Shown one piece after another: positions 43,989-51,605 of a stretch of DNA of 64,000 nucleotides; positions within the stretch are counted from its first letter, which is position 1; each line of letters begins with the position of its first letter. The stretch spans positions 1,240,001 to 1,304,000 of the forward strand of contig NZ_KB375270.1 of the NCBI RefSeq assembly GCF_000314735.2, given 5' to 3'. Both the position numbers and the translations under genes were made by a program. This DNA comes from Afipia felis ATCC 53690 (GTDB taxonomy: Bacteria; Pseudomonadota; Alphaproteobacteria; Rhizobiales; Xanthobacteraceae). A model generated the notes under the pieces. That model did not search any database, was not told where the DNA came from, and saw nothing but the letters and a program-made list of their open reading frames with translations.

Positions 43989-44396
43989 CTACAGTGCGGT
44001 GAAGGTCAGCGCGCCAGCGGATTCCAACCCGATGTCGAACGTCACCTCGCCATTGTGCTCGCCGGAAAACTCCAGGCTGGAGATCTGGAACGGCCCTTCG
44101 ATGGTGCCGAAATCCGGCACCATCACCTGGCATGCATTGATCGCGCCGTCGAAGAAAGATTGCCGCACCAGCGCATCCGAAGCAGCATCCTTGAACAGGC
44201 CACGCCCGGAAATCGATGCGCGCTTGACGCCCGCCCCTTCCAGCAATTCGCGCCAGCGGTCCGCCGACTCCGCATGCGTCACGTCCACCGTCTCGGCATT
44301 GAACGCAATCTTGCGGCTCCGCAGCCCCGCGACCGTCACGAACGCCGTGCCGTCATTCATTTTCAGCAGCAAATCCTTGCCCTTTTGCGCGCCCAT
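43989..44396 (-). CDS. GTA major tail tube protein (g9)
   Basis: 135 residues, GAQKGKDLLLKMNDGTAFVTVAGLRSR and NAETVDVTHAESADRWRELL, the pattern of the TP901-1-like tail tube protein family; the closing beta region (GPFQISSLEFSGEHNGEVTFD) fits. It polymerises into the tube. Encoded between g8 and g10. Confidence 0.92.
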   Translation of the reverse strand: MGAQKGKDLLLKMNDGTAFVTVAGLRSRKIAFNAETVDVTHAESADRWRELLEGAGVKRASISGRGLFKDAASDALVRQSFFDGAINACQVMVPDFGTIEGPFQISSLEFSGEHNGEVTFDIGLESAGALTFTAL

Positions 44397-44428
44397 GGTG
44401 TCTCCTTGATGTTCGATATGTCTGACGT

Positions 44429-44839
44429 TCAGGCTGCCGGCTCGGTCACGGCGCGAAAGCGCACCAGTGCGTGATAGGTCTTGCCGTCGTTCTCGCGGCG
44501 GATGTCGGCCAGCGCGAAGCGCAGATTGACGAGGCGGTTTTCTTCCAGCGGCAGCGGCGCATCGTCCAGCGCCTGCAACAGTGCACCTGCAATCATGTGC
44601 GCTTCGCGGTGCCCGCCTTGCCGCGACCAGGCATGCAGCGTGAGCTGATGCTCCTGTGTCTCACCGCCTTCGCCAGACGAGTCCATCAGCCGCGCCTCGC
44701 CGAGCGTCACATAAGGAAACGCGGCATTGCGCGGCGGTTCGTCATAGACACGGGTGCCGCCAAGCACTGCCGTGAGCCTGCTATCATCACGCAAAGCGGT
44801 GTGAATGGCGGCGCGCAGCGCCACGTTGGCTGGAGTCAT
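44429..44839 (-). CDS. GTA DUF3168 tail terminator / head-tail protein (g8)
   Basis: 136 residues: ALRAAIHTALRDDSRLTAVLGGTRVYDEPP with LHAWSRQGGHREAHMIAGALLQAL, typical of DUF3168 tail completion proteins. It caps the tail tube and joins it to the head. Located between head-tail adaptor and major tail genes. Confidence 0.9.
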   Translation of the reverse strand: MTPANVALRAAIHTALRDDSRLTAVLGGTRVYDEPPRNAAFPYVTLGEARLMDSSGEGGETQEHQLTLHAWSRQGGHREAHMIAGALLQALDDAPLPLEENRLVNLRFALADIRRENDGKTYHALVRFRAVTEPAA

Positions 44840-44863
44840 ATCGATGGTCCTGCTGGCGTTACG

Positions 44864-45184
44864 TCATTCAACGCGCAACTGCGCGTCGATCTCGATGAAG
44901 CGGCGGTCGCCCGAGTCCCGGATTGCAGCGATGTGATAGACTTTCGCCCCCTCCACCAGCCGGTGCTGCAGCGTCAGGCTGAAATTCGCACGCATGGTGA
45001 TGCGATAATTCTGCGTCGCGCCGTTTGCATCGGCGTCCACGCCCGGCTGCGCGGCCAGCGGCACAACTTTCGCCCAGGCGTTGCCGTAGGACGACCAGAC
45101 ACGCGTCACGCCGCCTTGGTCGTCCGGCGTCTCGATCGGCTGCTGCAACACCAGCCGCGTTCGTAATTGTCCCGGATCGATCAT
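44864..45184 (-). CDS. GTA head closure / head-tail adaptor (g7)
   Basis: 106 residues: LRTRLVLQQPIETPDDQGGVTRVW, YRITMRANFSLTLQHRLVEGAKVYHI match the phage head-tail joining (H-T join) family. It overlaps g6 by 4 bases. Confidence 0.9.
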   Translation of the reverse strand: MIDPGQLRTRLVLQQPIETPDDQGGVTRVWSSYGNAWAKVVPLAAQPGVDADANGATQNYRITMRANFSLTLQHRLVEGAKVYHIAAIRDSGDRRFIEIDAQLRVE

Positions 45185-45750
45185 AGCGACAGCACCCGAT
45201 GGGAGGCGATCAGCGCGTTGACGCTCGGCGGCATCACCGCGATGCTCGCGCCGATGGCGATCATCCCGCGATTGTCGTACCAGTGTGCGATCAGCATCCG
45301 CAGCGCCTGCATCAATGCGGGTGGCACGTCGCTACCGGCATCGCCAAATCCCGCCACCACGTCGATCTCGATTCCCGCGGCAGTGCGTCCCGGTTGCTGC
45401 AACGAACAGGCGCGTACCGCGATCAGGTTCTGCGCTGCATCGAGCACGAAGTTTTCCGGATCGATCGTGTGCGCCGCGCCCACTTCGTCATAGACGCGCG
45501 CGTCAGTCACCGCAGACAGCGGCCCCAGTTTCGGTTTGATACGCCGGTCCGGCGGCCAGCCATCCAGCACCAGTCGCCACGTCTGCGTCAGCAACGCGCA
45601 ACGGCCGAGCGCCTCGACATGGCTGCGCGCCGCCGCGATCAAGCTTGCGATCAGCACGTCATCGTCGTCGGTCTCGACGCGCAGATATGCTTTTGCGTCA
45701 GACACCGAGATCGGCTCGGCCTCCGGCGGAGTCAGAAGAATGGCGGCCAT
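45181..45750 (-). CDS. GTA head-tail connector (g6)
   Basis: 189 residues, LLTPPEAEPISVSDAKAYLRVETDDDDVLIASLIAAARSHVE in sections and LMQALRMLIAHWYDNRG, a pattern typical of gp6-like head-tail connectors that extend the portal ring. In RcGTA it follows the capsid gene directly; here a 2.2-kb insert separates them, so it may need its own promoter. Confidence 0.92.
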   Translation of the reverse strand: MAAILLTPPEAEPISVSDAKAYLRVETDDDDVLIASLIAAARSHVEALGRCALLTQTWRLVLDGWPPDRRIKPKLGPLSAVTDARVYDEVGAAHTIDPENFVLDAAQNLIAVRACSLQQPGRTAAGIEIDVVAGFGDAGSDVPPALMQALRMLIAHWYDNRGMIAIGASIAVMPPSVNALIASHRVLSL

Positions 45751-45806
45751 CGGCTCACTTCTCTTTCAGTTGACAAAACCCTTGCGCGTGGGCTCAAGCT
45801 GCGGGC

Positions 45807-46565
45807 ATGACGCCGCTTCGCCTCCCCCTCGCTTTCATCCTGACGTTTGCGCTTGCGCTTCCCGCGCATGCCATCACCGGCAGTCGCTCTGCGCCGAGCG
45901 CTACGATCGCGCAGTCGCTCGTCACCGTGATCGGACCAAATGGCGTTGTCTGCACGGGCGCGGTGATCGCGCCGACAGTGGTGCTCACTGCCGCGCATTG
46001 CGTGACATCGAGCGCATCGCTGCGTCTCGTCGATTATTCCTCGCAGCCGCCGCGCCTCGTCACGCCACGCAAGGCGTTGACGCATCCGCTCTACAGCGCT
46101 CAGGCGATGGCCGCGCATCGCGCCACCGCCGATATCGCACTGGTGCAATTGCCCGCGCCGATGCCGGGCAAGACGCCGGTGGCGCTCGGCACGCCGAACC
46201 TGCCTGTGGTGCCGGGCGCGATGTTCGCCATCGCGGGCATCGGCTCCAGTGCGCCCGGCGGCAACGATGTCGGCACCGCGCGCGCGGCTTCCCTCACCGT
46301 CACCGGCAAGCCCGGCACGTTGCAGATCCGCCTCACCGATCCGCTGACGCAGAACAAGCGCGCGGGCATGGGCGGCTGCACCGGTGATTCCGGCGCGCCG
46401 ATGCTCGAAAACCAGGGTGGACGTAGCGTCGTCGCGGGCGTGGTAAGCTGGTCCACCGGACCGAACTTCACCAACGGCTGCGGCGGTATGACCGGCGTGA
46501 CGCCACTGACTCTATATAAAGGCTGGGTCGTGCAGACGGCCCGAAGCTGGGGTACCACGTTTTGA
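45807..46565 (+). CDS. Secreted trypsin-like serine protease in the GTA insert
   Basis: 252 residues with a signal peptide (LRLPLAFILTFALALPAHA, cleavage after AHA). The trypsin (S1) triad is intact: TAAHC (H64), ATADIALVQL (D109) and GGCTGDSGAP (S195). Cysteines C49/C65 and C191 plus NGCGG form the usual disulfides. It is on the plus strand, against the direction of the GTA genes on either side, so it is not part of that operon. A periplasmic or secreted protease is expected; the substrate is unknown. It is followed by a co-oriented porin-like miniprotein gene. Confidence 0.9.
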   Translation: MTPLRLPLAFILTFALALPAHAITGSRSAPSATIAQSLVTVIGPNGVVCTGAVIAPTVVLTAAHCVTSSASLRLVDYSSQPPRLVTPRKALTHPLYSAQAMAAHRATADIALVQLPAPMPGKTPVALGTPNLPVVPGAMFAIAGIGSSAPGGNDVGTARAASLTVTGKPGTLQIRLTDPLTQNKRAGMGGCTGDSGAPMLENQGGRSVVAGVVSWSTGPNFTNGCGGMTGVTPLTLYKGWVVQTARSWGTTF

Positions 46566-46603
46566 CAGCCCCGCACGACACGCTCACCAGGCGGAGACCG
46601 TTG

Positions 46604-46861
46604 ATGCTGCGCAAATCGTTTGTTGTTCTATCACTGTCAGTGCTTTTCGCGCTGCCATGGGCAGACGGCGCCTTCGCCCAACAGCAGAAGCACAAGCCGC
46701 GAAAACATCCCGCGCCGGAAGCGGCGACAACGCTCGCACCGCGCTCCCCTTCACACAACCCATGCGCGCAGTATGGCGCGGGCTTCGTCCGCGCGCCCGG
46801 TAGCGACACATGTGTTCGGATCGGCGGTTATGTCGGCGTCGATGTTGGAGGCCGGTTCTAG
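46604..46861 (+). CDS. Miniprotein carrying the porin N-terminal motif
   Basis: 85 residues from MLRKSFVVLSL with signal peptide (ending GAFAQ), a basic QKHKPRKHP spacer and the sequence CAQYGAGFVRAPGSDTCVRIGGYVGVDV. This is the start of alphaproteobacterial Omp2b-type porins (QYGAGFxxxPGTDTCxxxGGY), including the two Cys, but the protein stops there. It might be a decayed porin fragment or a dedicated miniprotein. The ribosome site ggag is good, and it follows the protease by 38 bases. Confidence 0.75.
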   Translation: MLRKSFVVLSLSVLFALPWADGAFAQQQKHKPRKHPAPEAATTLAPRSPSHNPCAQYGAGFVRAPGSDTCVRIGGYVGVDVGGRF

Positions 46862-46891
46862 CCCGCTTTTCATGCGCTGCCGCCGAGCCCG

Positions 46892-47095
46892 TCAGTTATG
46901 GGGCTTAAGCTTCTTCTTGTGATGAACGACGGGTTGCGCCGGCGCGGGCTGCGTCTGCAACTGCTGCCGCGATTCCTGAAGCCTGCGCTGATAGCCGGGT
47001 GAGTCCATCAGGTTCGGCGCGCCACCACGTGCGAAACACGGGGATAGGTTTGCCAGTGCAGCAAGGACAAAAGATACGAAAACCATGATGCGCAT
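46892..47095 (-). CDS. Small secreted basic protein
   Basis: 67 residues from MRIMVFVSFVLAALANLSPCFA, a clear signal peptide, then LMDSPGYQRRLQESRQQLQTQ and a basic end HHKKKLKPHN. A ggaggag ribosome site lies 8 bases upstream. No family recognised; conserved short secreted proteins of this type are common in Bradyrhizobium relatives. Confidence 0.65.
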   Translation of the reverse strand: MRIMVFVSFVLAALANLSPCFARGGAPNLMDSPGYQRRLQESRQQLQTQPAPAQPVVHHKKKLKPHN

Positions 47096-47237
47096 CTGGA
47101 GCACTCCTCCTCTCAGAGAACAGCAATTTATATCTTGTACCGACCAATTATCTGAATTCGAAAAGTCGTTCCGCATAAAAACCCTGTAAACACGAATTTT
47201 TCTGAACAAGCATTCAGAAAATTATGAGCGATACGCC

Positions 47238-47262
47238 GGAACGTCATCATCGATCGCAGGTT
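47238..47262 (+). promoter_or_regulatory. EcfG-type promoter (ggaac-N17-gtt)
   Basis: GGAAC at 47238-47242 and GTT at 47260-47262 are 17 bases apart, matching the general stress sigma factor EcfG consensus in alphaproteobacteria. The start codon of the His-rich gene is 31 bases beyond the -10 element. Confidence 0.55.
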
Positions 47263-47292
47263 CACCCTCCACTGAATGGAGGAGGACTTGAT

Positions 47293-47493
47293 ATGAAGAA
47301 AATTTCTTTCGCGTTCGCAGCGCTTGTTGCGCTGGTTATTGCAGCACCGACCATTGCCTCGGCAGAAACCGTCGTGATCAAGAAAGGCTACCACCACCAT
47401 CACATGGATCGCGGCTGGCATCACGGCTGGCACCATGATCGCGGCTACGGCCATAAGACGGTGGTAATCAAGGAGCATCGTCGAGACTATTAA
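47293..47493 (+). CDS. Small secreted His-rich protein
   Basis: 66 residues with a signal peptide (KKISFAFAALVALVIAAPTIASA) and a mature peptide rich in His (GYHHHHMDRGWHHGWHHDRGYGH). About ten His suggest metal binding or buffering, for Ni, Zn or Cu. A strong ribosome site, ggaggagg, precedes the ATG at 47293, and a bidirectional terminator follows. The promoter looks EcfG-type, so stress control is expected. It sits in the insert within the GTA operon. Confidence 0.75.
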   Translation: MKKISFAFAALVALVIAAPTIASAETVVIKKGYHHHHMDRGWHHGWHHDRGYGHKTVVIKEHRRDY

Positions 47494-47497
47494 AAAC

Positions 47498-47523
47498 AAA
47501 TGGCCCCTTCATCGGGGCCATTT
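47498..47523. terminator. Bidirectional rho-independent terminator
   Basis: 10-base stem aaatggcccc / ggggccattt around ttcatc, with T-rich tails on both strands (ccttttg on plus, tgttttta on minus). It ends the His-rich gene and the convergent PilZ gene, and may also stop transcription reaching g6 from the capsid side. Confidence 0.85.
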
Positions 47524-47570
47524 CCTTTTGTGTGCGCTATGAGTGGGGCAAACCGATGTGGAGCCGGTAT

Positions 47571-47822
47571 CTACTGAAACGCAACCCCGATCTTTCGACC
47601 GTTGGTCCAGGCGACGCGGCATTTCTTCTTGATGGCGCCGTGGATCAATTCAAAGCGCTTCGGCAACACCACGCCGGGATTGACCTGCAGGCACACGCCG
47701 CCCGCGCCATAATCGATAATGAAGCAATCGATCAGCGGCGACTTCGCATCAATCGCAATCTTGCCGGAGCTTGAAATACGCCCCGAAGGTTTGACACGCG
47801 CGAAACGTCTGTTCTGAACCAC
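47571..47822 (-). CDS. PilZ-domain protein in the GTA insert
   Basis: 83 residues from a GTG at 47822, where gagg is 6 bases upstream; a start at 47861 would add 13 codons. NRRFARVKPSGRIS and IDYGAGGVCLQVNPG are PilZ-like, as is CRVAWTNGRKIGVAF at the end. The R-x-x-x-R box is present as RRFAR. A cyclic-di-GMP binding adaptor is likely. It is in the same direction as the GTA genes but separated from the capsid gene by 143 bases. Confidence 0.7.
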   Translation of the reverse strand: MVQNRRFARVKPSGRISSSGKIAIDAKSPLIDCFIIDYGAGGVCLQVNPGVVLPKRFELIHGAIKKKCRVAWTNGRKIGVAFQ

Positions 47823-47965
47823 GCACCACCTCGAAACTGGCAGCCAGCATCCACGGCCCAAACCGCCATAATCGGTAACATTATGACGCCAGAAGTGAAC
47901 GACTGGTTAAGCGCGGGCCGACCCGCCTGCAACACGCAGACAAGCCGGCCACTGAATGGGGCACC

Positions 47966-49222
47966 TCAGCTTGCCGCGAATTTCACCAGCTTGATGGCGT
48001 CGAAGTCCTGGACACCGCCACCGACCCGCTTGGTGGTGTAGAACAGCACGTAAGGTTTTGCGGAATACGGGTCGCGTAGTACCCGCACGCCGAGCCGGTC
48101 GACGATCAGGTAGCCACGTTTGAAGTCGCCGAACGCGATCGACAGCGAGTTCGCCGCGATGTCCGGCATGTCCTCCGCTTCCACCAGCGGGAACGTCATC
48201 AGCGAGGCACGCCCGCCCGCTTGTGCCGGCGGCTGCCACAGATACGCGCCGCCCGAATCCTTGAACTTGCGGATCGCGGCCTGCGTCTTGCGGTTCATCA
48301 CGAAGCTGCCGTTCTGCCGGTAGCCCGCCTTCAGCGCGTAAATCGTATCGACCAGCACGTCGGACGGATTGCTGGCTGGAAACGCGCCCGCGTTGCCGCT
48401 CGCGACATAACCGAGCTTGCCCCAGGCCCATGAGGCGTTCGCCACTGTGTCGTATTGCAGAAAGCCCTTCGGCTTGCTGCTGCCGTCGCCGTTGACGAAG
48501 GCCGCGCCTTCCTGCACCGCGAAGGTCAGTTCCACCTCCGAGGCGATCCAGTCGTCGATGTTCACGGCAGAGTCGTCGAGCAGTGTCGCGGTCGCCGCCG
48601 GCATGGCGTAAAGCTCCATGGCGGGAAACGACAACGCGTCGAGCGTGGGCGACGTGGTCTGCGTGCGCGAATCCGTCTCGCCCACCCAGCCGGTCGCGGG
48701 ACCCGCGGTCATGAACGGCTTCTTGTAGACGCCGCCGGAAATCTCGCGCACGGATGCGATGGCGCGGATCGGCGAAATCGCCGCGAGACGTTCCCCGATC
48801 TCGCGTTCGAGTTCGGAGGGCACGAGATAGCCGCCATCGGTACTACTTCCCGCCGACATCGCCTTGGTCTCGATCTGGCGCAAGGCCGACGCCTCGCCGG
48901 AGCGCACATAGGATTCGAATGCGCTCTTGTGTTCGCGCGCGGTGTTGTCGGTGTGGCTCACGCGGCTGCCGTCCAGCGAAGGCCGCGCCGTTTTGAGCGC
49001 CAGTTCGTCGATCCGTTTCATCTGCGCGTCGAGCGCGCCGTTGATGCGGTCGACCTTCTCCTCCAGCAGCACGTCGGCACGGCGTCCGAGGGACGCCAGG
49101 CGCTCGTCGTTCGCCGCCTTGAATTCCTCGAACATCTGCATGATCTGGTCGTGCTCGCCGCGTGCGGCGGGAGCGATGCCGGATTTATGCTCCGGCGCGT
49201 GGTCTTGAATGTCGTAATCCAT
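47966..49222 (-). CDS. GTA major capsid protein, HK97 fold (g5)
   Basis: 418 residues. A helical N-terminal delta region (LLEEKVDRINGALDAQMKRIDELA), then the HK97 body from about 130 (SSTDGGYLVPSELEREI, TGWVGETDSRTQT, KPKGFLQYD, FVMNRKTQAAIRKFKD). The ATG at 49222 is chosen over 49237 because aaggag 6 bases before it is an ideal ribosome site. The prohead protease gene ends at 49234, so they are coupled. It builds the small icosahedral head. Confidence 0.95.
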   Translation of the reverse strand: MDYDIQDHAPEHKSGIAPAARGEHDQIMQMFEEFKAANDERLASLGRRADVLLEEKVDRINGALDAQMKRIDELALKTARPSLDGSRVSHTDNTAREHKSAFESYVRSGEASALRQIETKAMSAGSSTDGGYLVPSELEREIGERLAAISPIRAIASVREISGGVYKKPFMTAGPATGWVGETDSRTQTTSPTLDALSFPAMELYAMPAATATLLDDSAVNIDDWIASEVELTFAVQEGAAFVNGDGSSKPKGFLQYDTVANASWAWGKLGYVASGNAGAFPASNPSDVLVDTIYALKAGYRQNGSFVMNRKTQAAIRKFKDSGGAYLWQPPAQAGGRASLMTFPLVEAEDMPDIAANSLSIAFGDFKRGYLIVDRLGVRVLRDPYSAKPYVLFYTTKRVGGGVQDFDAIKLVKFAAS

Positions 49223-49233
49223 ATGGTTCTCCT

Positions 49234-49746
49234 TCATGAAGAGGTTGAAAAACGTTTGGGCCGCGCACGTCCCTTCACCGCATGCACCCGCGCGCCGGCG
49301 AGCAGCGGAAACGTGACGATCGACACTTCCCAGAGATCGACCTGGTAGAGACGGCGGATGCGGGTTTTCGGATCGATCCGCCCGCGCACGGTGCGGTAGC
49401 CGATCGATAGCCCGTCGATCGCGCCTTCACGCACCAGCGCCATCAGTTCGCGTCCGCGCGCGACTTCGGGAATGAGACGCCCCCTCGCCCACAGCCCGCG
49501 CATGTCCTCACGCAACTCGAGCCAGATGCCGACAGGTTCGGACGGGTCGTGCTGGAACAGCATCGGAATGCGTCGCAACCCGCGATGCTGCAGCGTTTGC
49601 GTGAACGCGCCCGGCATCACCATGTCGCGCGCCTGATCGACCTCGCCGAACAGGCTGGCGTAACCTTCCACCGCGCCATCGCCAGTGAACGAAACGCGCG
49701 AAGCGGATGGCAGTGGCGCATGCATGGGCGTTCTCGCAGAATGCAA
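49234..49746 (-). CDS. GTA prohead protease, HK97 family (g4)
   Basis: 170 residues: GYASLFGEVDQARDMVMPGAF, MLFQHDPSEPVGIW (catalytic His), REGAIDGLSIGYR (Ser) and LYQVDLWEVSIVTFPLL are the S78 peptidase motifs. It removes the capsid delta domain during head maturation. A second ATG at codon 8 (MHAPLPSAS) is possible. Confidence 0.94.
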   Translation of the reverse strand: MHSARTPMHAPLPSASRVSFTGDGAVEGYASLFGEVDQARDMVMPGAFTQTLQHRGLRRIPMLFQHDPSEPVGIWLELREDMRGLWARGRLIPEVARGRELMALVREGAIDGLSIGYRTVRGRIDPKTRIRRLYQVDLWEVSIVTFPLLAGARVHAVKGRARPKRFSTSS

Positions 49747-49787
49747 GTTGGAAAAGAAATCGGTAGGATGAACTGAGGTGCGGCGCG

Positions 49788-49970
49788 CTACTTCACGCGG
49801 CGTGGCTTGCGCTTGGCCGGTTTGGTGGCGGCCCTCACAGGTGCGCGCGGCGCCTTGTGCTGTATCTTTTCAAGATGTGCGAGGAATTCGCGGAACACCG
49901 TGAGGTGCGCAGGTCTAGCTTTCGTCTCGCCGCTGATCGATTGAATCACCGTATGCAATTCGTCCATCAT
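49788..49970 (-). CDS. Small basic protein between portal and protease genes
   Basis: 60 residues: MMDELHTVIQSISGETKARPAHLTVFREFLAHLEKIQHKAP then a Lys/Arg/Pro tail (KPAKRKPRRVK). Starts one base after the stop of the gene at 49971 (tagatg). No family recognised; a basic end suggests nucleic-acid contact. Confidence 0.6.
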   Translation of the reverse strand: MMDELHTVIQSISGETKARPAHLTVFREFLAHLEKIQHKAPRAPVRAATKPAKRKPRRVK

Positions 49971-50168
49971 CTAATCCATCGGTTTGCGGCGGCGTGCCCG
50001 CCGGTTGAAAAGAGACAATTCGCGCACGAAATCATCGAACCGCCTCAAAGCGGCCGCGAGTTCACGCAGCGTGAAAAGAAAGGCGGCGCTCGCCGCCACG
50101 GCCCATAGAAACAGCGCCAGATGCGCGAGATCGCCGCGCTCGGCAAAGGTGCGGACAAGATCATTCAT
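49971..50168 (-). CDS. Small membrane protein of the GTA (g3.5-like)
   Basis: 65 residues from MNDLVRTFAERGDLAHLALFLWAVAASAAFLFTLRELAAAL in sections: one membrane helix (ALFLWAVAASAAFLF) and a charged C-terminus (NRRARRRKPMD). A similar short gene lies between g3 and g4 in many GTA clusters. It begins just after the terminator at 50195-50226. Confidence 0.65.
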   Translation of the reverse strand: MNDLVRTFAERGDLAHLALFLWAVAASAAFLFTLRELAAALRRFDDFVRELSLFNRRARRRKPMD

Positions 50169-50194
50169 TTGAATCGCCAATCCTGGAGACGAAA

Positions 50195-50226
50195 AAGGCG
50201 CATCGAACTTTCGCTCGATGCGCCTT
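50195..50226 (-). terminator. Rho-independent terminator within the GTA cluster
   Basis: Perfect 12-base stem aaggcgcatcga / tcgatgcgcctt, 8-base loop, followed on the minus strand by five T's. It lies 190 bases after the portal stop and 26 bases before the g3.5 start, so it divides packaging genes from protease and capsid genes, or attenuates them. Confidence 0.8.
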
Positions 50227-50416
50227 CTCTTCCGAATCTCGCTGAACCAGGCGGGAGAACCGCCCTGTCCGAAACTCAATTGAGTTTAGCGGGCGGCCTC
50301 AGCGAGGTGACAGCGCTTGGAATGAAACACTGGACCACCTCCTTTCGTTGTTGACGATGAATGGAAGGTAATCGCCTCTTTCGATTTTGCAACGCTCCCG
50401 GTGTGGGTTCCCGCAT

Positions 50417-51592
50417 TCACTCAAATCTATCCCCACCATCAACAGGCACGTAGCCCGCCGCCTCGCGCTTTTCGTTGAGCGTGAGGAACTGCGCGCGCGC
50501 GATGCGATCCCACAACGCGTTCCGATCAGAAACCAGCGCCTCGATGCGGTCGGTGTCGACAACGAGCCGCAGTTCGTTGCCGAACTGCGGCGCCAACCAC
50601 TGCGCCAGCGCATGGCCGACGCGGGACGCGAGCGGCAGGATCGTCTGCCGCCACAGCGCGCGGTTGGCTTCCTGAAAATTCGCATAGGTGTTGTCGCCGG
50701 GAATGCCGAGCAGCATCGGAGGCACGCCGAAGGCCAGCGCGATTTCGCGCGCGGCTGCGTTCTTGGCTTCCAGAAAATCCATGTCCTTCGGCGTCAGCGA
50801 CATCGCCTTCCAGTCGAGCCCGCCTTCGAGCAGCAACGGCCGCCCGGCATTGGCCGCGCCCTGATAGGTATCGGTGAGTTCGCGCTTGAGCCGCTCGAAC
50901 TGGGAGTCGGAGAGCACTGCACCCTCCGGCCCGGCATAGACCAGCGCACCCGACGGCCGTGCCGCATTGTCGAGCAGTGCCTTGTTCCATTTTGCCGCGG
51001 CGTTGTGGATATCGACCGCGACAGCCGCCGCCTCCAGCGGCGCCAGGCCATACTGATCGTCGAGCGGATGGAAGAATGTGAGGTGCAGGATCGGCGGCAC
51101 GCGTTGCGCCGATTGATCGAACCGCACGCTGCGGCCGCCGACAGTATATTCGTAGGCCTCCGCCCATCCGTCCGTGCCCGGGACCACCTTCATGCGGTCG
51201 GGCCGCAGCACATAAAGCTCGCGCACGTCGCCATCCAGCGCCACGCCTTCGACATAGGCGTTGCCGGAGAGCAGCATGTGCGCATACAGCGTCTCGAACA
51301 GGCTCGCGCCGTCCTGCCGCGGATTGGGTCGCGCCAGCAGTTGCGACAGCGGATGCGCCTCAAGCTCGCGCGCCCCCTCATACAAAAGATAGATGCACGC
51401 CGCCGCGTTCTCCGCGATCAGCCGTACCGCGCGATGCACCACTGCGTTGGCGAGATAGCCTTCACGTGCGAGCGCCGCGTAGTCACGCGGCGTCCATCGT
51501 GCGCGGCCACCGGACGCAAAAGCCAGCACCTGCGCGGTACGGCTCGCTTTAGATTCAGGGGCTGCGAGAAGTGTTTTCAAACGATCGAACAT
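50417..51592 (-). CDS. GTA portal protein (g3)
   Basis: 391 residues from the ATG MFDRLKTLLAA. It contains GYLANAVVHRAVRLIAENAAA, PNPRQDGASLFETLYAHMLLSGNAYVE in sections, and APLEAAAVAVDIHNAAAKWNKALLDNAARPSGAL, the usual HK97-type portal pattern. It forms the dodecameric ring through which DNA is packaged. Starts 14 bases after terL. Confidence 0.93.
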   Translation of the reverse strand: MFDRLKTLLAAPESKASRTAQVLAFASGGRARWTPRDYAALAREGYLANAVVHRAVRLIAENAAACIYLLYEGARELEAHPLSQLLARPNPRQDGASLFETLYAHMLLSGNAYVEGVALDGDVRELYVLRPDRMKVVPGTDGWAEAYEYTVGGRSVRFDQSAQRVPPILHLTFFHPLDDQYGLAPLEAAAVAVDIHNAAAKWNKALLDNAARPSGALVYAGPEGAVLSDSQFERLKRELTDTYQGAANAGRPLLLEGGLDWKAMSLTPKDMDFLEAKNAAAREIALAFGVPPMLLGIPGDNTYANFQEANRALWRQTILPLASRVGHALAQWLAPQFGNELRLVVDTDRIEALVSDRNALWDRIARAQFLTLNEKREAAGYVPVDGGDRFE

Positions 51593-51605
51593 CGTCTCTC
51601 CAATG

